Shown: positions 30,173 to 39,791 of the stretch, piece after piece
How positions within the stretch are numbered: the stretch's first letter is position 1
Layout of the letters: each line of letters begins with the position of its first letter
Assembly: GCF_016127315.1 (NCBI RefSeq)
Contig: NZ_CP065997.1
Span: forward strand, 2,542,001 to 2,606,000
Source: Achromobacter deleyi
Lineage (GTDB): Bacteria > Pseudomonadota > Gammaproteobacteria > Burkholderiales > Burkholderiaceae_B
Direction: 5' to 3'
Length of the DNA stretch: 64,000 nucleotides
Translations under genes and position numbers: made by a program
Notes under the pieces: generated by a model
What the model saw: only the letters and a program-made list of their open reading frames with translations
Told to the model about the DNA's origin: nothing
Database searches by the model: none

Positions 30173-30414
30173 GGGCAACAGCTGATTGGCGGGCGTGCCG
30201 CAGGCCACCGTCACACCGGAGACGGTGCAGTCCGCCATGGCGGCGGGCCCCCAAGCGGCCAGCCCCAGGGCCGCGGCCATCGCGTGCAAGCGCCACCGCA
30301 CCGGCGCGTAAACCGCCGTGGGCGCCGCCCCGCCGCGCGGTTGGGCCGCCAGCTCCGACACGGGCTGCCACATGCGCCTAGCGCGTTCCATACCAGGCGG
30401 TACACGGGCTTCAA
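30160..30414 (-). pseudogene. Frameshifted N-terminal remnant of an ESPR-type autotransporter
   Basis: Begins at a TTG (30414) with a near-ideal GGAGGAG ribosome site six bases upstream. KPVYRLVWNALG is the extended signal peptide region (ESPR) of type V secreted proteins. A one-base deletion near 30370 shifts the frame; WQPVSELAAQPRGG and the hydrophobic signal AMAAALGLAAWGPAAMA continue in the next frame. ADCTVSGVTVACGTPANQLL, then PNYANT, matches the mature start of Bordetella/Achromobacter autotransporters. It stops at about 30160, where receptor sequence begins. TATAGT with TTGTAA 18 bases upstream, near 30510-30540, is a possible surviving promoter. Confidence 0.8.
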
Positions 30415-30726
30415 GGCCTACTCCTCCAGGATTAGCGGTGATCGCTGCGGGGCGTCCGCGACGCGGAACGGCCAAGGACGGCGACAGCCGGGCGCGGACG
30501 ATTTCCGGCCGGGGCGCGACTATACCGCTGCGCAACTTTTTATTACAAAAATAGAATGGAAGAAGGGCCGATGTTTATCCAGCTTGCGTTACTCAAGGCG
30601 TATGCCTGGGTTGTCGCCTGTCACGGGTTCAAGGAATACCGGAGCCAAAAGTTGCACAACCTCCCGACAAACGGGAGAATCGGCCGCTGGTCCCCCCTAT
30701 CGGTGGCCGCAGACTATTCAGGAGTG

Positions 30727-31182
30727 ATGGACGTGCGCAACCCCGTTCTTGCGGCAATACCGGCCGGCATCATGGAAGGCTGGCGCCGGCAACGCGCTCA
30801 AGGCAGACACACGATCCTGCATGCCGTCATCTGCGCGGTCCTCGCCAGCGTTCCTTTCCTGCCGGTCGAAACCGCCCATGCCGTCGGCTTCGACTGCAAG
30901 GCCGCGAAAACCCATGTCGAACATCTGATCTGCGCCGACCCAGCGCTGTCCAGGCTGGACGATCAGACGAAGGCGCTTTACGACAGGATTCAGGCCGAAA
31001 CCGCTGGCCGTGACGGCGAAACCGGTGAATGGCGCGATCCTGTGGCGAAAGAGCAGACGCAATGGCGCACCACCGTGCGCGACCGTTGCACAGACGCCGC
31101 CTGCCTGAAATCCGCTTACGAGGACCGTATCGCCGCCATGAAAAAGAACTGGGCAGAGGCGCTGGGACCCGCGGGCGAGTAA
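30727..31182 (+). CDS. Lysozyme-inhibitor LprI-like (DUF1311) protein
   Basis: 151 residues. A long N-region precedes a hydrophobic signal (HAVICAVLASVPFL) ending in ETAHA, followed by FDCKAAKTHVEHLICADPAL, then LSRLDDQTKALYDRI: the DUF1311/LprI repeat with paired cysteines. A second Cys pair lies in RCTDAACLKSAYEDRI. The mature protein should be periplasmic. Related LprI proteins inhibit lysozyme, but the domain occurs in many proteins of unknown role. Possible starts are ATG 30727, GTG 30724 and ATG 30772; the signal peptide is complete in each. The roughly 310 bases upstream hold only a small stem-loop (CTCCCG/CGGGAG at 30661-30677). Confidence 0.72.
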   Translation: MDVRNPVLAAIPAGIMEGWRRQRAQGRHTILHAVICAVLASVPFLPVETAHAVGFDCKAAKTHVEHLICADPALSRLDDQTKALYDRIQAETAGRDGETGEWRDPVAKEQTQWRTTVRDRCTDAACLKSAYEDRIAAMKKNWAEALGPAGE

Positions 31183-31322
31183 TACGCGAAGCCCTGCTCT
31201 GCGAATGCCTGTCATAGCGCTCAACTCCTTGGCATCTGAATCGCTGTTCCCCCTGGCTCTGAAAAAGGAAAGAGGCCTGGGCTTGGAGTATTGGCCACTT
31301 GGTTTCCGCCCCTCTTTTGATA

Positions 31323-32639
31323 TCAGCAGTCTTCGCGCTGCAAAGCCTGTTTCAAGCAGCTAAAAATCTGCTCGATCTGCTCAGTGTTGATGATCAAGGG
31401 TGGCGAAATAACGATCATGTCGCCAGAGGCACGCACCAGCACGCCATTGTTGAAGCAATACCGCGCCACATCTGCTCCTCGGCTGCCGGTCGCCCCAGGG
31501 CGCGGCGCCAGATCCACCGCGCACAACAAGCCTATGCTGCGAACGTCAGTGACATGAGGCAACCCCTTGAGCGCCAGCGCGCTCGACTGCCAGAAGGGGC
31601 TGATCTCCTGCACCATGGAATTGATGCCCAGTTCCTCATGCAGTTGCAGCGTCGCCAGGCCAGCAGCGCAGGCCAGCGGATGAGCCGAATAGGTGTAGCC
31701 GTGCATCAATTCGACCACCTGCGGAGGACCAGCCATGAAGGCGTCATACACACCACCACTGACGATGACACCACCCATGGGCACGGCACCATTGGTCAAG
31801 CCCTTGGCCACCGTCATCAAGTCGGGCGTGACGCCAAAGACCTGTGAGGCGAAGTTGCCGCCAACTCGCCCGAAGCCGGTGATCACCTCGTCGAAAATGA
31901 GGAGCACACCGTGCTGGGTGCACAGTTCGCGCAGGCGCTGAAGATAACCAACCGGCGGCGGATATACGCCGCCCGAACCGGTGACCGGTTCGACGATGAC
32001 GGCGGCAACCGTGCTCGGATCCTGGATGTCCAGCAGCAAGGAAAGTGCTTCGGCATAGTTTGCCCCTTGCTCGGGGTTGCCAGCGCTGAATCGCATGCTG
32101 GCGTCATAGGGCAATGGCAAATGACTGACCTCACCAAGGAGCGGGCCGAAGTCGCGCTTTTGGCGGCCGATGCCGGAGACGGACAGGCCGCCAAAGCCCA
32201 TGCCGTGATAGCCCTTGGCCCTGCCAATCAGTTTAGTGCGCCGGCTGTCGCCACGGGCCTGATGATAGGCACGCGCAATCTTCAGGGCCGTGTCGACCGC
32301 CTCGGAGCCCGAGTTCGTGAAGAACACCTTGTCCATGCCCCCCGGGGCTAGCGCGATCAAGGCATCCGACATTGCCTGAGCCGCCGGGTGGCTCATCTTG
32401 AACGAGGACACGAAGTCCAGGCGGGCGGCGGCCTGCTGAATCGCCTGCACAATGCTGGCCTGACCGTGGCCGGCGTTGACGCACCACAGACCCGCCATGG
32501 CGTCCAGAATCAGCTGACCGTCGGTCGTGCGGTAATACATGCCCTCGGCGCTATCGAACATCATCGGCTGTTGTTGAAACTGCCGCATGGGAGTGAATGG
32601 GGCCCAGAAGGCATCGGAAACGGAACTGGCGTCGGTCAT
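31323..32639 (-). CDS. Class III omega-aminotransferase
   Basis: 438 residues, PLP enzyme of the beta-alanine/putrescine:pyruvate aminotransferase group. FTNSGSEAVDTALKIARAYH (phosphate site), YHGMGFGGLSVSG, DEVITGFGRVGGNF (Asp binding the PLP ring) and TVAKGLTNGAVPMGGV with the PLP lysine are present. It is the last gene of a minus-strand series behind a peptide/opine-type ABC importer (33 bases after the ATPase gene), which suggests it deaminates an imported amine or amino acid. The exact substrate is not evident. Confidence 0.88.
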   Translation of the reverse strand: MTDASSVSDAFWAPFTPMRQFQQQPMMFDSAEGMYYRTTDGQLILDAMAGLWCVNAGHGQASIVQAIQQAAARLDFVSSFKMSHPAAQAMSDALIALAPGGMDKVFFTNSGSEAVDTALKIARAYHQARGDSRRTKLIGRAKGYHGMGFGGLSVSGIGRQKRDFGPLLGEVSHLPLPYDASMRFSAGNPEQGANYAEALSLLLDIQDPSTVAAVIVEPVTGSGGVYPPPVGYLQRLRELCTQHGVLLIFDEVITGFGRVGGNFASQVFGVTPDLMTVAKGLTNGAVPMGGVIVSGGVYDAFMAGPPQVVELMHGYTYSAHPLACAAGLATLQLHEELGINSMVQEISPFWQSSALALKGLPHVTDVRSIGLLCAVDLAPRPGATGSRGADVARYCFNNGVLVRASGDMIVISPPLIINTEQIEQIFSCLKQALQREDC

Positions 32640-32672
32640 GGGATCTCCTTGGTTTCTGAATCGGCGGCGGGC

Positions 32673-34304
32673 TCAGTGTTCAGCTGAGCGGATGCGGTAG
32701 CCACCATTGGCGAGTTTTTCCAGCGGGCTGGCAGCGGCCAGCAATTTACGTGTGTAGGGGTGCTGCGGACCGTCAAACAACACGTCGCGGCTAGCGATTT
32801 CGACTATTTTTCCTTGGCTCATGACGGCGACTCGATGCGCGATCCGTTCAACGGCTGCCAAATCGTGCGAGATGAACAGGCAGGCGAAGCCATATTGCTT
32901 TTGCAAGCGCTCGAACAGATCCAGAATCTGCTTCTGAATGGTCATGTCCAAGGCGGAGATGGGCTCATCGGCGATCACCATCCTTGGCCGCCTCACCAGC
33001 GCTCGGCCAATGGCCACACGTTGACGCTGGCCGCCTGAAAGTTGATGCGGGAAGCGCTCGCTGAATGACGAATTGAGGCCAACATCGTTCAGCGTCTCCG
33101 CCACCCGTGAGCGGCGTTGCGACTCGTTCAGATCATCACTATGCCGCAACGGTTCGATCAGGATCTGCCCGATGCGCATGCGCGGATCCAGCGAAGAATA
33201 CGGATCCTGGAAGATCATCTGACATTGCAGCCGGGTGCTGCGATTGACAGACTTGAGCAAATCCACGCCCTGGAACTCAATGCTCCCAGCGCAGGGCTTG
33301 ACCAGCCCGGCCACTGCGCGGCCCAGCGTGGTCTTGCCGGAGCCGCTACCGCCCACCAGCGCCAACGTTTCGCCCGGCGCGATGCTGAGGTCTACCCCGT
33401 GCACCACGCGATAGGCATCGCTACGCCTCCAGAAGCCGCGTTGTCCGGGATACTCGATGCATACGCCTTTGACTTCGAGCAACGGGGCCTTGGACTCGGG
33501 CAAAGGAGGCAGTACGCCGCGGCGCGGCAACGATTCGAGCAACTGACGGGTGTATTCGGCGCGGGGAGCCAACAGGATGGAATCAGTCGGCCCCTGCTCG
33601 ACAGCCTGCCCATTGCGCATGACCACCACTCTGTTGGCATAGCGCGCCACCAGCGAAAGATCATGGCTAATGAAAAGCACGGCCGTGCCCTGCTCGCGCG
33701 TCAACTCCAGCATCAGTTCGATGACATCGAGTTGTGCCAGGCAGTCCAGCGCCGTGGTCGGTTCATCGGCAATCAGCAAGGCCGGACGAAGCAGCATGAC
33801 CGCAGCCAGCATGATGCGTTGGCGCATGCCGCCCGAAAACTCATGCGGATAAGCTGCCAGGCAGCGCACCGGGTCTTTGATGCCAATGCGCTCCAGCATG
33901 GTCAGGCAGCGCTGACGTATCGCGCCCGCGCTGAGTTCGGTATGCAGCTTGAGCGCTTCGCTCATCTGCCGGCCTATGGTCAAGGCGGGATTGAGCGAGA
34001 CCATTGGCTCTTGAAACACCATGCCGATCTCGGCCCCGCGCACTCGGCGCAGGGCTTTGGCATTCTGCGTGTCCAACAACTGGCCTTTGAAACGGATCTT
34101 GCCGCCAGACAACTGCATGGGCGCTGGCAATAGGCCGATCACGGCACGGGCAGCCATTGTCTTGCCGCTACCCGACTCACCCACCAGCGCCAGGATCTCG
34201 CCCGCCGCAAGTTCAAAACTTACATCATTGACGGCCAGCGGGCCATCATGGCCGGCTCGAATCCTGAGGTTTTCAACGGCCAACAGTGGCGCTTTCTCGG
34301 TCAT
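32673..34304 (-). CDS. Peptide/opine-type ABC transporter ATPase, two fused nucleotide-binding domains
   Basis: 543 residues combining the DppD and DppF subunits in one chain. First domain: GESGSGKTMAARAVIGLLPA, FSGGMRQRIMLAAVML and LLIADEPTTALD. Second domain: GGSGSGKTTLGRAVAGL near residue 330, LSGGQRQRVAIGRALV and MVIADEPISALD. ATG 34304 is two bases after the upstream permease stop; a longer open frame upstream is permease sequence in another frame. It powers the DppB/C-type permeases encoded just upstream. Confidence 0.92.
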   Translation of the reverse strand: MTEKAPLLAVENLRIRAGHDGPLAVNDVSFELAAGEILALVGESGSGKTMAARAVIGLLPAPMQLSGGKIRFKGQLLDTQNAKALRRVRGAEIGMVFQEPMVSLNPALTIGRQMSEALKLHTELSAGAIRQRCLTMLERIGIKDPVRCLAAYPHEFSGGMRQRIMLAAVMLLRPALLIADEPTTALDCLAQLDVIELMLELTREQGTAVLFISHDLSLVARYANRVVVMRNGQAVEQGPTDSILLAPRAEYTRQLLESLPRRGVLPPLPESKAPLLEVKGVCIEYPGQRGFWRRSDAYRVVHGVDLSIAPGETLALVGGSGSGKTTLGRAVAGLVKPCAGSIEFQGVDLLKSVNRSTRLQCQMIFQDPYSSLDPRMRIGQILIEPLRHSDDLNESQRRSRVAETLNDVGLNSSFSERFPHQLSGGQRQRVAIGRALVRRPRMVIADEPISALDMTIQKQILDLFERLQKQYGFACLFISHDLAAVERIAHRVAVMSQGKIVEIASRDVLFDGPQHPYTRKLLAAASPLEKLANGGYRIRSAEH

Positions 34305-34306
34305 GC

Positions 34307-35164
34307 TCAACTCCTCATGCGCGGATCGAGGCGATCGCGCAATGCATCGCCAAACAGATTGATGCCTAACAAGGCCAGGCTGATCAGCACCCCGGGGAAC
34401 ACGCCCAGCCAGGCGGCCGAGGCGACGTAAGGACGGCTGGCCGCCAACATGCTGCCCCAGGTCGCGGCGGGCGGCGGCACGCCCAGGCCCAGAAAGCTCA
34501 AAGCGCTTTCGGACAGGAGCGCCCAGCCAAACATGCTGGTCGCCAGCACGCACACCGGTGCCAGACAGTTGGGCGCGATGTGTCGGAACATGGTGTACAG
34601 CTCAGAATTGCCGATGACTCGCGATGCCTCGATGAACTCGCGTTCGCGCAGCGACAGTACGCTGCCGCGCACGACACGCACCACCGACGGGGTGTAGGCC
34701 ATGCCCAGCGCCAGCACGATGCTGTACTTGCTGGCGCCCAAGACGGCCATGATGCCCAAGGCCAGCAGAATGCCCGGAAAGGCCAACAAGGCATCGTTGA
34801 ACATCATCAAGATTCGGTCGGTCCAGCCGCGCAGATAGCCAGCCAGCATGCCTATCATCGTGCCGCAGACCAGAGCCACCGCCACCGACAGGAGGCTGAT
34901 CCACAAGCTGGTGGAAGCACCGATGATGAGACGGCTCAAGACATCGCGGCCGAACTCGTCGGTACCAAGCCAGTGCGGCGCGCTCGGCGCCTGCAGCCGC
35001 GCGCTTAGCTCAAGTTTCAGCGGGTCATACGGCGTCCAGACGAGACCCAGCAGAGCCAGCAAGACCAGACTAAGCAAGAGGCCGCCGCCGATCACGGCGT
35101 TAAGTGGCAGCGGATTGCGCCGCTGCGCAGGCGCCGCCGGAAGAGAGATGGCGTTGCCAGTCAT
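34307..35164 (-). CDS. Peptide/opine-type ABC transporter permease (DppC-like)
   Basis: 285 residues, about six helices. N-terminal cytosolic part, then HWLGTDEFGRDVLSRLIIGA near residues 68-88, the DppC/OppC signature, and EFIEASRVIGNSELYTMFRH near 176-195, the EAA coupling loop. Its ATG overlaps the DppB-like stop by four bases. Confidence 0.92.
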   Translation of the reverse strand: MTGNAISLPAAPAQRRNPLPLNAVIGGGLLLSLVLLALLGLVWTPYDPLKLELSARLQAPSAPHWLGTDEFGRDVLSRLIIGASTSLWISLLSVAVALVCGTMIGMLAGYLRGWTDRILMMFNDALLAFPGILLALGIMAVLGASKYSIVLALGMAYTPSVVRVVRGSVLSLREREFIEASRVIGNSELYTMFRHIAPNCLAPVCVLATSMFGWALLSESALSFLGLGVPPPAATWGSMLAASRPYVASAAWLGVFPGVLISLALLGINLFGDALRDRLDPRMRS

Positions 35165-36102
35165 AGCTTTACCCTGGGATCAAAAATTGGATACAGCAGG
35201 TCGACGATCAAGTTCACCACGACGTAGATACTGGTGATCAACAAAAGACAACCCTGCAAGACAGGATAGTCACGCGAGAAAATCGAATCCACCATCAGCC
35301 TGCCTATGCCAGGCAGCGTGAAGACAGTTTCCAGCACGGCGATACCGCCCAGCAGATTGCCCAGAATCAGGCCTACCAGCGTCCAGGTCGGCGCAAAGGC
35401 ATTGCGCAAGGCATGGCCCCACAGCACCGCCGTCTCCGACAGCCCCTTGGCGCGAGCATGAGCGATGTACTCGAGGCGCAAGACCTCGATGGTGCTGGCG
35501 CGCGCCATGCGTGCGATCGAGCCGAACTCCACCAGCGTCAGCGTCACGACCGGCAATACCAGATAGCTCAGCCCGCGCAAGGGATCGGCGCTGACGCTCA
35601 CATAGCCGACGATGGGCAACCAGCCCAATTTCATGCCGAAGAAGTAAAGCAGCAGCAAGCCCAGCCAGAAGGCCGGAATCGACAGCAGCAAGGTGGCGCT
35701 GGCAACCAGACCCAGGTCCATCAGGCTGTTCTGCTTCCAGGCGGCGTAGAGGCCGACCGGCACAGCCAGCAGCACGGCGAAGCCGACCGAGATCAGGACG
35801 ATGACAGCGCTGACGCTGAAGCGCTCAATCAGCAGATCCAGAACCGGCTGGCTACTGCTGATAGACAGGCCGAAATCACCGCCTAACACGGCTCGGATCC
35901 AGATCAGGTATTGGGTCAGAATCGAGTGATCCAGACCCAGGGTCTTGCGCATCTCGGCCAGGCTGCTCGTGTCCGCCATATCCCCCAGCATCAACAAGGC
36001 GGGATCGCCGGGGATTAAGCGGATCAGGCCGAACACCATGATCGAGATCAGCAGCAGAGTGGGCAGCGCCATGCCCAGGCGCTGAACGAAGAATTTCAAC
36101 AT
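35161..36102 (-). CDS. Peptide/opine-type ABC transporter permease (DppB-like)
   Basis: 313 residues, six helices. MLKFFVQRLGMALPTLLLIS at the N-terminus, LIRLIPGDPA near 27-36, and IAHARAKGLSETAVLWGHAL (coupling loop) near 213-232 mark it as DppB type. It begins seven bases after the binding-protein gene. Confidence 0.92.
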   Translation of the reverse strand: MLKFFVQRLGMALPTLLLISIMVFGLIRLIPGDPALLMLGDMADTSSLAEMRKTLGLDHSILTQYLIWIRAVLGGDFGLSISSSQPVLDLLIERFSVSAVIVLISVGFAVLLAVPVGLYAAWKQNSLMDLGLVASATLLLSIPAFWLGLLLLYFFGMKLGWLPIVGYVSVSADPLRGLSYLVLPVVTLTLVEFGSIARMARASTIEVLRLEYIAHARAKGLSETAVLWGHALRNAFAPTWTLVGLILGNLLGGIAVLETVFTLPGIGRLMVDSIFSRDYPVLQGCLLLITSIYVVVNLIVDLLYPIFDPRVKL

Positions 36103-36109
36103 GACTGGC

Positions 36110-37687
36110 CTACTTCGCGGTCACCGCCAAAGACACGCCCCAGAGGCGTGGCTTGGAAATTGGCCAGGTTCGATAGCCCTGTATGTCGTCACGGAAGGCG
36201 CCGATGGCGGTGCCGTTGTAGATGATGACCATGGGCACATCCTGAATTAGCTTTCGGTGCAACTGGTCAAACAGCGCTTGACGCTTGGCCGGTTCGGATT
36301 CCTGCATGGTCTGCTGCAGGATGCCGATGGCGTCTTCGTTGTCCCAGACTTTGCGGGTTTCCTTGGACTTGTCGCCTAGCACCTGCTCAAAGCTCAAGGC
36401 TGGATCGAAACGCGGCGAGTACGAGAACGACATCATTTGATAGTTGCCGCTCTGGTAGCGTTCCAGCTGCGTGCCCCATTCCAGCGTCTCCATTTGGATA
36501 TTGATGCCTGCGGCTGCCAGCATGGCCTGACTGAGGATGCCCATGTCGAACATCTGCGGATAGCGCTTGTTGACGATCATCTTGATCGGCTGGCCGCGAT
36601 AGCCGGCAGCGCTCAGCAAGGCACGCGCTTCGACCAGATCGGTGGTGTAGCCTTTGGCGGTCGCCGCGTCGTAATAGGTACTGCTGCTGGGTACGGCCGA
36701 GTTATTGACCTTGGACAGGCCATTGGACAGCGTGGCTACCATCTGGCTGTAATCCAGCGACAGGGCAATGGCGCGGCGAATGCGCACATCTTTCAGCAAG
36801 GGGTCGCGGGTCTGGAGCAGCAGGCCGTTGATGGACATGGCAGGGCTGACCTGAATGGTCAGCCCTTTGGCGTGCTGCAAGTCAGCCGCGTCGGTTGCCG
36901 TGACGTCAGGAAGCAGATCGACACCGCGCGCCATCAATGCAGCTTTGGCCGTGGCGTTATCGGGGATTACGACAAAGCGCAGCTGGTCTACCAGTGCCTG
37001 CTTATTGCCTGTATAACCGTCCGGCTTGGCCTCGGCGCGAGCGGAATACTCGGCAAAACGCTGCAGATCGATATATTGACCGCGTTTCCATTCGCCCAGC
37101 TTGAAGGGCCCTGTACCCACCGGCACACGCCATGCGCCCTCGGGCGTCAGCGAATCCGGGTGCAGAATGCCGGTGCCACCGCAATCGGTTCGGGCCATGG
37201 TGGCCAAGAACAGCGCATTGGGCTGCTCCAGCTGGAAGACCACGGTCATCGGGTCCGGGCTACTGATGTCCTGCACCTTGAGCAAGCCCCGGCCATCGAA
37301 ATCGGGTAGGCAGCGCCATTGCGTTTTGGGGTCCAGGTAACGGCGCCAGGTCCATAGAACCTCGGCGGCGGTCAGCGGCGCTCCATTATGAAAATGCACG
37401 CCCTCGCGCAATTTAAAGCGGTAGATGCGTCCATCGTCGGATACCGTGACCGACTCGGCCAGCATGGGGCCTACGGTGGCGTCCTCGCGGTAGGCCACCA
37501 GGCCTTCCACCATATGCATGAGGACGGCGTCGGTATTCTCGTCGCGGTTGACGCCGGGGTCAGTGCTGCGGATGTCACCGCTGATGCCGACCTGGATGCG
37601 TGACGGCTCGGCGGCGTGAGCGCCGGCGGTCGCAAAGGCCAAGGCTAGCGCAGCGTAGCTCAGGGCTGCCTTTACAGAGTTGCGCAT
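36110..37687 (-). CDS. Peptide/opine-type ABC transporter substrate-binding protein
   Basis: 525-residue family-5 periplasmic binding protein. Signal peptide 1-27 ends in AGAHA; mature start AEPSRIQVGISGDIRSTDPG. YRFKLREGVHFHNGAPLTAA is the family signature. The ribosome site AAGGAGGAATACCTC before ATG 37687 is near ideal. It comes 72 bases after the esterase gene. The ligand is unknown; the adjacent aminotransferase suggests an amino compound, and the esterase a conjugated form. Confidence 0.91.
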   Translation of the reverse strand: MRNSVKAALSYAALALAFATAGAHAAEPSRIQVGISGDIRSTDPGVNRDENTDAVLMHMVEGLVAYREDATVGPMLAESVTVSDDGRIYRFKLREGVHFHNGAPLTAAEVLWTWRRYLDPKTQWRCLPDFDGRGLLKVQDISSPDPMTVVFQLEQPNALFLATMARTDCGGTGILHPDSLTPEGAWRVPVGTGPFKLGEWKRGQYIDLQRFAEYSARAEAKPDGYTGNKQALVDQLRFVVIPDNATAKAALMARGVDLLPDVTATDAADLQHAKGLTIQVSPAMSINGLLLQTRDPLLKDVRIRRAIALSLDYSQMVATLSNGLSKVNNSAVPSSSTYYDAATAKGYTTDLVEARALLSAAGYRGQPIKMIVNKRYPQMFDMGILSQAMLAAAGINIQMETLEWGTQLERYQSGNYQMMSFSYSPRFDPALSFEQVLGDKSKETRKVWDNEDAIGILQQTMQESEPAKRQALFDQLHRKLIQDVPMVIIYNGTAIGAFRDDIQGYRTWPISKPRLWGVSLAVTAK

Positions 37688-37759
37688 GAGGTATTCCTCC
37701 TTGAATGGAATGGGCGGCATGGACGGATGAGGCCTTGCCGCTTGTGCTTATTGCTGCAC

Positions 37760-38629
37760 TTAGGTGGCCCGCCGCTGGCGCAACACTGCCGCGAAGAACT
37801 TCTGCGCGGCGGGCATGACTTTGATGCCCATATGTGGAACGTTGGGAATTTGGTCCAGCTTGACATTCACGCCAGCTGCTTCAAAGCTGGCGCGCAGCCG
37901 TTCCAGGCGCTCGGGCCGGGTTTGGCCGGCGTCGTTGGCGCCTTCCATGTAATGCTTGCCGCCGGGGCGATGGGTAATCTCCCAGGTTTCGAGATCGGCG
38001 GCGCCCACCGCCATATGGATGGGTACCTGGCGCAAAGCGTCCAGGTTCAGGGCTTTGCCAAAACGCGCGTCCATATCGGCCACCCCCACCCACCATTTGC
38101 GCCCGGTGTCCAGCAGCGTGACCGAGCCCGGCGCGCCTATCGACGCGGCCCACAGCCGTTCGGGATGCAGGTAGCAGAATCGGTGGGTGAACTGGCCGCC
38201 GCCGGAGTAGCCGAAGAGCGCAAATTTGTCGAAGTTGCGGCCATACTTCTTGCCGACGTCAGCAACCATGTCCAGCAGAATCTGGTCGTAGCGAATATCG
38301 CCTTCGAGAATCTGTTTGTAGCCGTCGCCGTTGCCGTCCCCCTGCACGCCGACCGGAAACAGCGGAGCCAGAATGACACAATCGTTCCAGCGGCCAAATT
38401 CGGAGAAGTTGTTGCGATAGGTCTCCATCGCACGATTCGAGCCATGGACCACCACCACCAGATCCACCGGACACGCCGTATTTTCGATGGACTCCGGCAC
38501 GTAGAGGCAATAGGCAAATCGCTTGTCGCCCGCATGGGAATAGACAGTCGTCGGACCTTGATCGTAGAGACGCCGCGCAGTTTGGCGCGCCAGCAGATCA
38601 GCCTGGGAATCGTGAGTAGCGGTGCTCAT
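37760..38629 (-). CDS. Alpha/beta hydrolase, esterase/depolymerase-like
   Basis: 289 residues, no signal peptide. The oxyanion region VDLVVVVHGSNR, nucleophile motif FGYSGGG (Ser near residue 142), acid region GAADLETWE and the terminal histidine in VPHMGIKVMPA give a complete triad. The layout resembles poly(3-hydroxybutyrate) depolymerase-like and feruloyl-esterase-like proteins. First gene of the minus-strand importer operon, facing a LysR gene; it may release the importable or metabolisable substrate. The specific function is not known. Confidence 0.78.
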   Translation of the reverse strand: MSTATHDSQADLLARQTARRLYDQGPTTVYSHAGDKRFAYCLYVPESIENTACPVDLVVVVHGSNRAMETYRNNFSEFGRWNDCVILAPLFPVGVQGDGNGDGYKQILEGDIRYDQILLDMVADVGKKYGRNFDKFALFGYSGGGQFTHRFCYLHPERLWAASIGAPGSVTLLDTGRKWWVGVADMDARFGKALNLDALRQVPIHMAVGAADLETWEITHRPGGKHYMEGANDAGQTRPERLERLRASFEAAGVNVKLDQIPNVPHMGIKVMPAAQKFFAAVLRQRRAT

Positions 38630-38745
38630 GGTCTAAACCACTTAATGAGAAAGATCCGCAGTATCCGCCAGCGCCAAACAAAAGAAAATATAATTTATTT
38701 TTAATTGGGGTAAAGTAAATTTTTATCCAAGAAATTCAATGCAAC
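38630..38745. promoter_or_regulatory. AT-rich divergent promoter region between esterase operon and LysR gene
   Basis: This 116-base gap contrasts strongly with its surroundings: the stretch from 38680 to 38735 is mostly A and T, with AATT-(seven bases)-AATT at about 38690-38704. Divergent placement of a LysR gene and its likely target operon makes this the expected shared operator. No exact T-N11-A box is claimed. Confidence 0.5.
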
Positions 38746-39621
38746 ATGAGTAGCATTCGTTTTTTAAGAACATTTATTGCCGTCGCCGAGCAAGGCAGCT
38801 TTGCTGCCGCCGCCGATCGGGTTGCACTGACTAGCGCCGCGGTTGGTCAGCAGATGCGTGCGCTGGAGGATGAAATGGGCCGTCCTCTGTTCGAGCGTAG
38901 CCATAGACAGACCGGTTTGAGCCGGGAAGGTCAGCTGCTATTGCCGCGGGCTAAACGTCTGGTAGCCGATTACGAAGCCATGCTGGAAGATCCTGAACGC
39001 GATTTGCGCATGGAGGGCGAGGTCACGGTTGGCGGTATCATTTCTGCCATGGGCTTGCTGGCCAATTGCCTGGTGCAGTTGAAGGCCGTTCATCCTCTGG
39101 TGTCGGTCACACTGACCAGTGCCCGCTCGGATGAATTAGCGCCGCTGCTACTGGCTGGCGAACTGGATGCCGCCGTGGTGGTGGAATCCCCTCGGCAAAA
39201 CTTCAAAGGCCTGAGCAGTTCACGGCTGTATGACGAACCCCTGATCTTGCTGGCCAGCGCCGAAGCCCAGTCCAGAACACCAGGCATCCGCGAGTTGCTG
39301 GCGACCCAGCCATATATCCGCTATGACCGCAATACGGCAACTGGCGCCAGAGCCGACCGAGTATTGCGCCGCTTGCGAGTCAAGCCTCAAGAAATACTGG
39401 AGCTCAACTCGATACTGGGCATTGCCGCTCTGGTGCGCCAGCAAGTGGGTGTCAGCCTGGTACCCCTGCTGCAACACGTCTATTGGGATCAGGATCCGGC
39501 CTTAGCGGTGTTACCGCTGCCGGGTCCGCAAGAATTCCGTAGCATTAGCATCGTTGAGCAAGGTCGCAAGCGTCATCTGACCAGCGAGATCAGTAAATTT
39601 CTGCGGGCGGCGCTGACATGA
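38746..39621 (+). CDS. LysR-family transcriptional regulator
   Basis: 291 residues. HTH at 2-60 (IRFLRTFIAVAEQGSFAAAA, DRVALTSAAVGQQMRALEDE) and a periplasmic-binding-like effector domain (GEVTVGGIISAMGLLANCLV onwards). ATG 38746 fits the family start. It is divergent from the esterase/importer operon, the usual arrangement for an activator of that operon. The following 170 bases to the convergent ABC exporter hold no gene that I can support. Confidence 0.9.
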   Translation: MSSIRFLRTFIAVAEQGSFAAAADRVALTSAAVGQQMRALEDEMGRPLFERSHRQTGLSREGQLLLPRAKRLVADYEAMLEDPERDLRMEGEVTVGGIISAMGLLANCLVQLKAVHPLVSVTLTSARSDELAPLLLAGELDAAVVVESPRQNFKGLSSSRLYDEPLILLASAEAQSRTPGIRELLATQPYIRYDRNTATGARADRVLRRLRVKPQEILELNSILGIAALVRQQVGVSLVPLLQHVYWDQDPALAVLPLPGPQEFRSISIVEQGRKRHLTSEISKFLRAALT

Positions 39622-39791
39622 ATCGCCGATCCGGCCTTCAGCGAAATAGGCTGGCCGGCGTCTGATGTATCCGCTCGATCAACGTTCTCTGATCCGCTGG
39701 CTTTCCATGCCGCCGCTGTTACCAAGGCGCAGACCCGCATAGCCTCGACGACGTGAATCATGTCCTGGCGGTCACGCCCCTTTGATATGAG

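Noticed and set aside
30544..30556. TACAAAAATAGAA, identical to 13 bases of regulatory element A
   Set aside because: Only the AT-rich core matches; the GTACTAC arms are missing and the site is near a dead gene, so chance is likely.
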